Below, in pieces: positions 12,830 through 22,300 of a DNA stretch of 64,000 nucleotides. The translations under genes were made by a program, and so were the position numbers. The stretch spans positions 682,001-746,000 of the forward strand of contig JACGCM010001311.1 in the NCBI GenBank assembly GCA_014058105.1, read 5' to 3'. The DNA is from Kingdonia uniflora (taxonomy: Eukaryota > Streptophyta > Magnoliopsida > Ranunculales > Circaeasteraceae). Every line of letters begins with the position of its first letter. Positions within the stretch are counted from its first letter, which is position 1. The notes under the pieces are model-generated. The model was given only the letters and a program-made list of their open reading frames with translations, searched no databases and was not told the origin of the DNA.

Positions 12830-13500
12830 TAAATTTCTTGGTTTAACTTAGGTATCATGTCAACCTTCAACCCGACTGATACATGGGGGTAACCTTGAGA
12901 TTTTTCAAGCTCCCAATTTTGAGCAAACTTGAGGGGTAAAAGGATGGTTGAAAGACCAGACCCTCAAGAATGTATTGGGGGCGAACAGTTATACTTCGTT
13001 ATGGCTAAGGCCTTCGAAGTCCAGTAGATTTCCTAGTTTCTTCTAAGTATTACGTTAAACCTTCGACCCGACGGATACCTGGGGGCGACCTTGAAATTTT
13101 CAAGCTTCCCATTTCGAGCAAACTTGAGGGGCAAGGATGGTCGAAAGACCAGACCCTCGGGGATGCATTGGGGGCGAACATATATGCTTCGATCAGGCTC
13201 CAAAACTGTCAAAGTCTAGTCAATTTCTTGGTTTACCCCGGGTATCATGTCCACCCTCGCCCCGACTGATACTTGGGGGCGACCTCGAAATTTTCAAGTT
13301 TCCAATATTCGAGCAAACTCGAGGGGCACGAATGGTCGAAAGACCGGACCCTCAAGAATGCGTTGGAGGTGAACACATATTGCTTCGTTGTGGCTCAGAC
13401 TTCTGAAGTCCAGTAAATTTTTGGGTTTCCTCTAGGTATCACGTCCCCTCAGCCCGACTAATACTCGGAAGCGACCTTGAATTTTTTTTCAAAATTCTAG
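12830..13500 (+). repeat. About 194-bp tandem repeat in the 3' region of element B
   Basis: The anchor CCCGACTGATAC or a variant occurs at 12871, 13067, 13261 and 13453, giving spacings of 196, 194 and 192. Each unit also carries GAGCAAACTTGAGGGG and GGTCGAAAGACCAGACCCTC. Short ORFs in the repeats are by-products. 13500-13900 holds nothing I recognise. Confidence 0.9.
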
Positions 13501-13902
13501 CATCGTTGTGGCTTCGGCCTTCGATGTCCAGCAGATTATACAGGGATCGATCTAGATACCCTCGAAACTCGTCAGGGTTTGATCACTCTGCAGTTATTCA
13601 AACAGCAACAGTACGCACAAATACTATCTACAATTCTATCAAGTACAAAGAACATTCAAAGCATCATCCATTAGAGGAATAGTTAAAGTACAACTCAAGA
13701 TCAGTCATCAAAAGTTCAATACAAGCAAAGTTAACAGAATACGCATCAATATGTTCAGAATCAACTTTAGAAGTTCAATAGTTAACAGCAGCTCAAAAAC
13801 CTACCGAGTTTAGAGACCAAGAAAACAAAATAACATGGTTCAAAATATTATAACTCAACATCATATCAGCAAAGAAAACATGAAACCCCAACTCCAAATA
13901 CC

Positions 13903-16030
13903 TCATATCGGCGCGGTTATGCCTTTTTCCTCCACAGATCCCCCAGCGCCAACACCCTCAGCAGCTTCAGTCAAACCTTCGACAACCAAACCATCAACGG
14001 TTCCACTACTGGCCACCCCAATAACAGAAGTCTCCACACCACCTCCAGTACCTCCAGCTGCCTCATCCACAACATCTGCTTCCTTTATCTGCAAATCACC
14101 GCCATCAACAAGTTCTGGAGAAACAGGGTAAGGCTCCAACGTATCGGGATCATACCCCTTCTCGTCTATAAACTTCTTCAACCTAACATTCACCTTATTT
14201 TTGCCATCATACTGCCGCTGGAAATTCACCCTCTGTTTTGCTATCTCCCTCTCTTTTACCGCAAGCTTTGCAGACCACTCCCATTCCTGCCTTGACCACT
14301 GAAGCTCGAGCCTCTCATCATACGATTCAGTAAGCACCTTCAGATCTTGCTTCAACTTCTTGACTTTGGACAACAATGAAGCCTCAGTTCCCCAAGAAAT
14401 ATTTAGACTTTCCACTGCCTGTCTCAATTTCTCCTTTGCCGACTTTATCGCCTTGTTAAACGATCGCACCCAAGCCTTTGTCTGCTAGAATATTCAAGCA
14501 GTCAGTACACCTTGAAACTCAAAGAGCTTAAACAAAATCTCAGACTCTCACAAAATCAATTCATAAATAGTTACCTAAAACATGTGCCTCTTTATTTCCT
14601 TCGCAACCTCATTTGGGTGATCCTCGCAGAGCTCGACCATCGAAGCTTGTTTGGCAACTGCTTGCTCATGTCGTTCAGCCTCTGTCATCTCTTCATCCTC
14701 ATCTACTGCATCATTCTCCCCCAGTGCCCGATGCCTTTTGCGCTATCCAACCTTTGATTGCTAAACCTTTGGGGCCTCGGGAGCTACATGGCCCTTCCCC
14801 TTCTCAGTTTGAGTTGGGACCTGCCTCGACCTCAACCTCAAAGCATCGCCAGCCACTTCGGGCAAGAGTGTTGCTTACTTCGACCCCCTCCACATTCGCG
14901 GCACATACTAAAAATTCCTTGGAAACTCTTCCCCTCCCATTTCTTTTTGACCCTTCGAAACACCTTCGCATCTCTTTCTCTTAGATGGTTTTGGCGTAAC
15001 GGGTACGCTTCGAAGCAGGGAACCCATTTTTTTTCTCCTTTGCCTCTTGATTCTAAGACTGTCAAATACAGAATTTACCCAATCCTCACTAACTTCAAGC
15101 AAAGTATCAATATAATTCATCGGATTGCTCCAAGATGAATTCTTCGGAACTGCAGAACAATCGAGAATATAATGATCACCTATTCAAGACGTACATCAAC
15201 AATAACCCTTCGACAATGAACATACTTTGATTATACGCCCTATGATGCAACTTATAAGGGTCATCCTCCTCAACATTCTCGAAGTTACCCCTTACTATCA
15301 ATAAATCTTTATTCCACCCTCGACCCGTCGAACAGAGATCAAAGAACCATGGCTTCTCTGGGTGACATTGGATATGATAGGTACCTGGGTTCTGGCTTGT
15401 CTTCTTCGAGTAGAAGGTAATAACATTAAACAACTTAATCAAACCCTGACCCTCACCAGTCAATTTTGCATTCATCCCCTCTATAACCCTCATCATCTCA
15501 TAAAAATTTATGTTCATTTGTACCGGGGCCACCTCCCAGAAATTCAGTACTTCTTTCACCAGCCTTTGAAGAGGAAGTTGCATTCCCAATCGAATCTGGC
15601 CTCCATAAGTCATTATCCCTTCCCCAGGGTCCGATTTGAAGGTTAATCCTACCCCCGCCACACTTAGATAAACACCCACCTTTGACAGTTCTAGCTTGGC
15701 AGCAAACCGATCTAACCTAATCTTACCCCTAGCAGAAACGGCACCTTCAACACTATTCGACTCAATCAAATCCCCACTATCATCACCCCCACCCCTCTCC
15801 CCCCATACTGTCTCTTCCTCCTTACTATCCTCAGTCACTATCATCCTACGACGCCTCGTAACCGAAACCTCCTCTGCCGACAGAACCATGGATAAAGGGG
15901 CCTCGATTATCACATCTAAAACTTCTAAGTCGCTACCCTCATCTATTGAGGGTTAAGAAAAAATACTAGCTTTGAATGCTTCGATTTCTATGTCTATCAG
16001 TCTCCGTCTCGAAGCTTGACAGTTATGCAT
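13903..16030 (-). pseudogene. Element B antisense main gene (Transposase_28-like domain plus coiled coil)
   Basis: A likely start ATG is at 16030. It lies in the second exon after an intron (16311-16037, with GT and AG borders). The frame is open apart from a TAA near 15957. The domain at about 15650-15176 (LGMQLPLQRLVKEVLNFW, then VQMNINFYEMMRVIEGMN) resembles Pfam Transposase_28, 'putative gypsy type transposon'. A basic stretch follows at about 15120-14908 (IKRQRRKKMG, KPSKRKRC), probably a nuclear signal. The last part (14469-13903) is a coiled coil with an acidic and Pro/Ala-rich tail. It is transcribed toward gag-pol. Such antisense genes are known in Tat elements such as Grande; the function is unknown. 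Confidence 0.72.
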
Positions 16031-16455
16031 TTTAGCCTACATAAGAAGAGGCACGCAATTAGATCGATAAATTTGACAAATATGTGTCCATAACCCCTGG
16101 CCTATCTACCCCCTCCAAAAGATTTATCGGAACTTCGATCTTAAACCCTATGCCTCCTCCAAAAAACCCAAAATCCTAGAATGGGTCAAAACATATATTT
16201 ACAAAATCTTCTAATCTTCGAAGATACCCTCTAAGCACTAGACCCAGAATGTCCTACTTAAACACTCAAAAAGGAAAACAAAATAAAATTGGTAGAGATC
16301 AAGTAACATACCTGTATTAGAAGCACTATCTTCGAAATAGCAAGATCAATACAACAGCTACAACAACCATTCTCAAGTTCTAATGGCGTACGTTCTCTTC
16401 CCTTCACACTCTTTAATTTTTCTCAGTAAACAGTACAGTGATTACTCTTCTCAAA

Positions 16456-16467
16456 CTTATATATCTT
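16456..16467 (-). promoter_or_regulatory. TATA box of the element B antisense main gene
   Basis: On the minus strand GATATATAAG lies about 145 bases before the splice donor at 16311 and well before the start at 16030. Placing it as a promoter is inference from position and from the similar motifs before the other antisense genes. Confidence 0.5.
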
Positions 16468-17370
16468 TCGAAAAACCAAAACCGCTTCGATTTTCTAACC
16501 ATTATCATTACCACGACCCCACTACCCTGACTTTTTGGCTACAATGTGTTTTGACCGATTTGCCCCTCATATCCCTCACGTGCAAATAACATACTCACTT
16601 CAACTCGCCTACAAAAACCAAAGCTTCTCAAACCCTTTTTACCCTTACTCGAAACTAAACAATCAAATCAAAACAGTCAAATCATAATTTTTTCTGTAAT
16701 ACAAGTAAAACATCATGATTACTTTTCAGCACACTGCCCCAGGCGCAGGTACCGTCATGACAGACCAGTTGTCTGGGTTGTCAGAACGGCCAGTCAAATC
16801 AAACATAACCTTCGACATACTCCTCGAATTCTATCAATCGACCACTCCTCTTTTCGAACACTCATCAACAAATATCCTCAAATTTGGTTTTCTAACGTAT
16901 CGACATTCAATCTCCAGCGAATTCGTCCATTCAAAACCTCATGCCCCTACTATTTTGACATCACCCTTCGGCAAGTTACAATCATACATTTTGACAAGTC
17001 AAATATTTACGCTTACAGACCCAACCTTTTGTACCAACAGACTAATCTTTTCAGCTTCGACAGATAATACTCCCACTTCGACAGATTATAACTTTTCCTT
17101 CGATAATCCAAGTTTTTCACTTTGAACAATCCAAACAATATCCTTCGACAGTTATAGTATTAATTCGACAACTCACAATACTACTTCAAGGATTCAGATT
17201 TTACTATCATATTTAGTTCGACAACGCAAGTTATTACTTATAAAGAGTAATACTACAACGAGTACTTCCAAAAACCAGTTTCATTCAGAAAGACAGAAAA
17301 TATTACAAGCCTCGTCCAAAGAAGACAGAACAACGGAAAGAAATAACAAGACAACATGAGATAGAGGTCA

Positions 17371-17688
17371 CTAATTATCAATAGGATGCTCCTCTTCAAC
17401 CACGGCTGCAGCATCCGCATCCTCTTGGTCTACTACATCCTCCACAAAGCCCTCAAGAAGAGACAACCGATGACCGGGGAATGGCCCCATCATCTGCAAT
17501 ATTCCCCACCAGTATGTGAAGGGCATGTCGAGAATAGGTGCCCCGGATTCCACCTCATAAAGATTCGGCATTTCCGCATCAATGTTTACCTCAAGACCAA
17601 ACCTCCGTCGCAGCACCAATAAGACCTCTTGTATCCGCCTAATTCTCACAGCCGCCGGGTCCTCCTGAACGGGAATGTTTATAGCCAT
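17371..17688 (-). CDS. Element B second small antisense ORF (105 aa)
   Basis: The ATG at 17688 is chosen because a clean TATA motif lies about 75-85 bases upstream. The protein is mostly helical in look, with a C-terminal acidic tail (VVEEEHPIDN). Its middle (RRFGLEVN, MPNLYEVE, FTYWWGIL) aligns with the neighbouring small ORF at 18220-18522 (FFGKHDMN, MPDLMKVE, YAYLWEQL), so the two look like duplicates. No known domain was recognised. The frame is open, but expression is unproven. Confidence 0.55.
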   Translation of the reverse strand: MAINIPVQEDPAAVRIRRIQEVLLVLRRRFGLEVNIDAEMPNLYEVESGAPILDMPFTYWWGILQMMGPFPGHRLSLLEGFVEDVVDQEDADAAAVVEEEHPIDN

Positions 17689-17760
17689 CTCGATCCGAGC
17701 AACAAAGAAGAAGAATGAATAAAGCATACAGTATGATGAGAAATCCTCTCTACAACAGTT

Positions 17761-17772
17761 CCTTTTATACTT
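17761..17772 (-). promoter_or_regulatory. TATA box before the second small antisense ORF of B
   Basis: The minus strand reads AAGTATAAAAGGAAC here, about 75 bases before the ATG at 17688. Confidence 0.55.
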
Positions 17773-18219
17773 GTAAACCCACTTCAACTTTCTTTCTTCC
17801 CTAGCCGCATTAATTGTAACTTTCAATTACCCACCACGAAAACTCACGCACAAACCTTTCCAACTTCCTAGACGTAACTGATTCGTTTGTACCTGCATTC
17901 AAACTTCATTCCTGATGACTTCTAGTCGAGCAAACCTCCAGCATCAAACGTTCGACTATCATAACGTCCGGCTATCATAACCTTCGATCATATTATTATA
18001 CTTCGATACCCTTTTTTTATTCACTATCAACAATTCAATGACATGCATGTGCTAAGCGTGCATATGAGACTATCAGCCTACATTATCAATCAGACACAAT
18101 CACACAAGTTTCCAGAGAATATTATTTCCATTCTATTACCCGATCGACAAAACAGACACATTGCAACAACCACCCCAAACAAAAACCCCAAAAATATAAG
18201 GATACAGATATTCACCACA

Positions 18220-18522
18220 TCAACCATCAGTCCTACTTCCAAAAGGTCCAGCTTCAGTCGCCACGTTCTGTCCCTCGATGATCTCTTCTGTACAAATAAA
18301 ACTTTCGGTCAGAGCCATTAGGTAGAGATAGCGCTTCTCAGCGGTCGCAAAATGAAACCTCAGTTGTTCCCACAGATAGGCATAAGGTTTACCATTGATG
18401 AACTCCTCAGCTTCTACCTTCATAAGGTCGGGCATGTTCCAGTTCATATCATGTTTCCCAAAAAACTTTATGTGCAATTCCGCTATCTTCCGCCCTACAA
18501 GACGATCGCGGGCGAACCCCAT
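18220..18522 (-). CDS. Element B first small antisense ORF (100 aa)
   Basis: The frame opens at ATG 18522. An upstream in-frame ATG at 18558 is cut off by TAG. The protein has a basic N-terminus and the pattern FFG ... YLWEQLRF ... EKRYLYLMALTE. The same pattern, including the spacing from FFG/YFG to the aromatic helix, is seen in element A (28255-28577) and element C (41840-42171). It has no known domain. It lies between the main antisense gene and the 3' LTR. Confidence 0.55.
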   Translation of the reverse strand: MGFARDRLVGRKIAELHIKFFGKHDMNWNMPDLMKVEAEEFINGKPYAYLWEQLRFHFATAEKRYLYLMALTESFICTEEIIEGQNVATEAGPFGSRTDG

Positions 18523-18635
18523 CCTCTTCTAATAACGCGTGTTTGGTGTGGTATCCATTAAAATGTTCAGAATCAGAAGAAAGAGCAGAAAACTATTGCA
18601 AATGGAAGAGGATACAATATCCCTACACAGTAACC

Positions 18636-18648
18636 AATACTTATAGCC
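18636..18648 (-). promoter_or_regulatory. TATA box before the first small antisense ORF of B
   Basis: The minus strand reads GAGGCTATAAGTATTGG, about 80 bases before the ATG at 18558. It matches GGCTATAAATA before the equivalent ORF in element C. Confidence 0.55.
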
Positions 18649-18797
18649 TCACTTCATTCATTACCCTATAACCACCTATACCTCTTAATTACCCTCTTTT
18701 ATTACTTACCCAAAAACCAACAGTCAAACCGCTCAGATTCCAAGGCCAAACAGTTTTCTTAGCAAACGCCTCTCCACCTGCCTTTGAGACCCTTGCT

Positions 18798-18810
18798 AAG
18801 AGGGGGCAAA
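18798..18810 (+). promoter_or_regulatory. Polypurine tract of element B
   Basis: AAGAGGGGGCAAA lies directly before the TG of the 3' LTR. Confidence 0.8.
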
Positions 18811-19536
18811 TGTAGCAGCCTACTTGCAGCCTTCGACCTCCTCAGACACTCGAAGTCTACTTCACAGCCTACACGAATGTATCAAAGCATATTCAATCCT
18901 CTATGCAAGCATCCCAGATATCCTCTGAAGATGAAGCTTCGACTCCAAATAAGCCTCCAGGACAGATTCATACATCGCAGCAGATACCCTTTAACCATAT
19001 CTGCACACGGTTGAAATACGATGGGACAGGTAGCCAGCTTACTAGACAAGGCGGCGCATTAATTGGTCCTGGCAACTACAGTGACAGGCCCGACCACTGC
19101 GCTGGAGTAGAGAGACATCTCCAATAATTGATACAGTGATAGTGCAGACATGACCGACACCCATACTCCACCGGGATTTCCTGACAAGTAATCATGTAAC
19201 CTGGCCCATACTTGGTGACTCAGTCTCCTATGATTCTATAAATAGGAGAGATGGGAAACCAAGTTGGGGTTAGAAAAAATCCCCTTAGACCCCTTACAGT
19301 TTACCTTTGACCACTCTGTAGAGCTCTGTATTCGAACCTTTGAATTACTCATCATTAATATAAAACATCTTAAAAATTCTCATTAGAGGTCGTAGAGCGT
19401 CACATTCGGGCCTCTACGCAAGTATTTGTCTCTAGTTTTTTCTTACTTTAGACCACTTACTTTTATTCCTTTGATAGAAGATTAACCCCGTGCTGTAAGA
19501 GCCAACTTCCCCTCTAAAAGAAGTTAGGCCCCTACA
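18811..19536 (+). repeat. 3' LTR of element B
   Basis: It starts TGTAGCAGCC and ends CCCCTACA, so the short inverted ends TGTAG/CTACA are intact. TATA-like CTATAAATAGGAG is near 19234-19246. Confidence 0.95.
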
Positions 19537-19541
19537 ACCAT
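19537..19541 (+). repeat. Target site duplication ACCAT, right copy (element B)
   Basis: Identical to 6289-6293. Element A sequence resumes at once. Confidence 0.93.
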
Positions 19542-19905
19542 CCTGTCAAAGATCACGAGCTCATTGACGATGAGAATGAGTTCGAGCTAGCCAACAATAT
19601 GAACTGGATCAATGAAACCCAAGATCATGCTATTGCCAACCTGGGTCGATATCATCATAAGTTAGCCAGCTCATACAACAGAAGAGTCTGAAGCCGTGAG
19701 TTCCAAATTGATGATCTAGTCCTCAAAAAAAATCTAAAGAGCAAAAAAGAGCTAAATGCTAAAAAGCTCGTAGAAAATTGGGAAGGTCCTTTCCTAATTG
19801 TTGGCCGCACTGGCCTTGGATCATACTACAGAGAAAGGCGTCCGAATGCCAAATCTTTGGACCACTAGAAGATTGAAACGATATTATCGTTTAATCCCTA
19901 GTTCT
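19537..19905 (+). pseudogene. Element A integrase C-terminus (continuation after element B)
   Basis: The frame resumes with DENEFELANNMNWINE, IANLGRYHHKLASSYNRRV, a TGA, then IDDLVLKK and LVENWEGPFLIVGRTGLGSY. This is the part that would follow 6293 before element B inserted. It closely parallels element B (about 12415-12660) and element C (about 35870-36200). Confidence 0.88.
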
Positions 19906-20039
19906 CCATTACATATTACTCCATTCTCGTTCTTTACATTCCAAAAGTGAGATTTCAATCTCCAACAGTGTGTATATTCTTTTCCACTAAATGAAAACTC
20001 TTAAGTTTTTTCCCACATTACACTCTACATATATGTAGA

Positions 20040-20315
20040 CTCTACTAAATCTTAAAGATTAAAGCAAATGTTATACTAGCTTTCAATCGATCCATCTATG
20101 CATATATTAAATATTAAAGTAAAGGTAATACTAACTTTGAATCGATCCATTTATACATATGTCAATGACTAAAATAAAGGTAATACTAACTTTCAATCGA
20201 TCCATTTATACATATATCAATGATTAAAATAAAGGTAATACTAGTTTTTAATCAACGATCTCTACTATCTCTAAGACACAAGATAAAGCAAAGGTAAAAT
20301 TAGCTTTTATCTCTT
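20040..20315 (+). repeat. 55-bp tandem repeat in the 3' region of element A
   Basis: The anchor CAATCGATCCAT or a variant occurs at 20084, 20139 and 20194, and decayed forms at about 20249 and 20306. Each unit carries AAAGGTAATACTA. It is AT-rich and directly behind the integrase, like the repeat in element B. Confidence 0.88.
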
Positions 20316-21479
20316 TACATGTCTATAATATAAAATACACAAGTCACTTTTACAAGTTTTTCTATCGGGAGGTCAGCTGCGCTTTCCCCTATGTAGGAGG
20401 TCTTGCAGCCATAAAATCTGAAGCTCGAACAGATACAATATTTCTTCCTCGCTCTACCTGTTCTGCAGTAATGGAGCCTAAATCGGTCTCCATGGAGTTC
20501 AAACAATTCCCTCAATCTATTTCAGTATTACGGATATAGCCTTTCAGCACCAAATAGTCATATAAGGTATCCATTTCGAGCTTAAGCCTCTTTCCTTCTT
20601 CCACAAAATAGGTGATGACCGCCATTATTTCCTTCGAGTGCACCTCATCCAAGGAAATCCTATTTCGGTCTGGAATGGCTAACTCAGCAAATTCTAATTT
20701 TAGTGTCTTATGATGTTTATCCAACTTCGCGTAATGGGAGTCTGCCTGCTCTAAGCATCGCTCTAAGCTCGATATAACTGCATTCAAACTCGATATCAAT
20801 CCAGTCGACTTCTCTTGCTCAGCTAGATTTTTAATTTTTAGCTCATCCAATTCATCATGCAGTGCTCCCAACTCTACCTCATTTACATCACGTCCCCCGA
20901 CACTAGCTTTTTCAAAAGCTCATCCTTTATCATGATAGCCTCATTTAGCTCTTTCTCTTTAAGGAGAGAGTACCTTCTAACTTATCACCACTCTCTTTCG
21001 ATCATTCATTCGCTTACCTAACGGTAACTCGAACGCAAATTAAATATGCCTCCAACTCTTTAATTCGAGCTGATATATTAACCACATCACCCTTGGCAGT
21101 CGTGACCTCGACATTATTCTTTTTCTTCTTTGACCCCTCTTTAGCCCCGACCTTCTTACCATGCGAACTAGTCAAGTTCGCCTTCAACTACACAACTTGC
21201 TCATTCAGTTTGTCACATTGATTTTGGGTGACCCGAAGGTCAATATCTTTACTTTGTATGGCCTCACTCAGCTGCTCCACCACACTTTCAGAACTCGCTA
21301 AATCAGCTCGCGCCTTTACAAGTTCACTTTCCTTCCTAGTCACTTGACCCTTCAAACTAGCCACATTGTTCCGCAGCTTTTTAGCTTTCACCTCTAACAT
21401 TCTGATGCAATATTGTGCGGCATCCGCATCTTTACCTTTTGTCCCCCATAATTCTACACTGCTCATTAACTCCGCGACC

Positions 21480-22300
21480 TCACTCTGAACATTAATGACC
21501 CCCCCCCCCTGTATTTTTCCTTTTTAGTATCTCTACTCTAGATCTGTTGGGTCAGTTCATTCACAGTCTTCTCAGCTTGTACATGCTTGATCTCCAACTT
21601 GACATACTGATCCGCACTATCTTCACTTGCCTCTTTCATCTTTCCAAAATCAAACTTAAACTCATATAGTTGCATCCCGTAGCATATTCTTCACTAGCTC
21701 GAACAACTTCTAGCTCGGCCTGCACAAACAGCTCGATTATATAATACACTACAGATACAGTCTATAAACTACAGTTTGTTGTACACATATCTAAAAGAGT
21801 TATATTTATCACAAGCTAACAAAATGAGAAGCTACTTAGCCCTCAAGCTACAAAGTTATCTCACATTGATGGCCATACTATCTACATTTCCTCATATTTC
21901 AAGGTACACATTTTCTACTTTCTCGTTCTATAGCATTCTAACATGATCTAATTCTTGGATTACTTTTGATAAACTTGATTTTATTTTTATCTGCCCTATT
22001 ATATTTTCAAATGCAGGTGCTAGAGATATAAATTGAGCAAGTCAAAATTTTTTAGTTATTTTCTCACATGTAGCTCTGTATGTGAAGTCAACAGAGTTGC
22101 TGAAGAGTTTTACTCTTTAGCGAGCTATTTCTCTACATCCTCAATTTTGAGGCACAAACCTTTCAGTTTCTACAAATCAATATTTACAACATCTCTTAGA
22201 CAACCCCACAATATCCTTCACATACATTCTATACAATTACAGTTTTTGATTGATAAAAACATAAACTTCATTATTTACTCTACCCTCTCACTCTCTCCTT
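21480..22300. other. Antisense-gene spacer of element A, no clear coding
   Basis: This stretch has a run of 12 C at about 21497-21508 and short broken coiled-coil-like pieces on the minus strand (about 21540-21730). Otherwise it is AT-rich sequence with nothing recognised, probably intron or decayed exon of the antisense gene. Confidence 0.4.

Larger units (their letters stand above)
6294..19536 (+). mobile_element. Element B: complete Tat-type Ty3/gypsy retrotransposon, 13.2 kb, nested in element A
   Basis: It has two LTRs of about 727 bp (6294-7021 and 18811-19536), matching ACCAT target duplications, a primer-binding-like TTGGCACCGT right after the 5' LTR, and a polypurine tract just before the 3' LTR. 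The order is gag, protease, reverse transcriptase, RNase H, second RNase H, integrase, tandem repeats, then a set of genes on the opposite strand. It is inserted in the integrase of element A. The LTRs differ at about 18 of the first 135 aligned bases, less further in, so the insertion is not recent. All coding parts carry stops. Confidence 0.95.

Noticed and set aside
13137..13406. Plus-strand ORF in element B
   Set aside because: It spans two copies of the 194-bp tandem repeat and its protein repeats itself; no coding sign otherwise.
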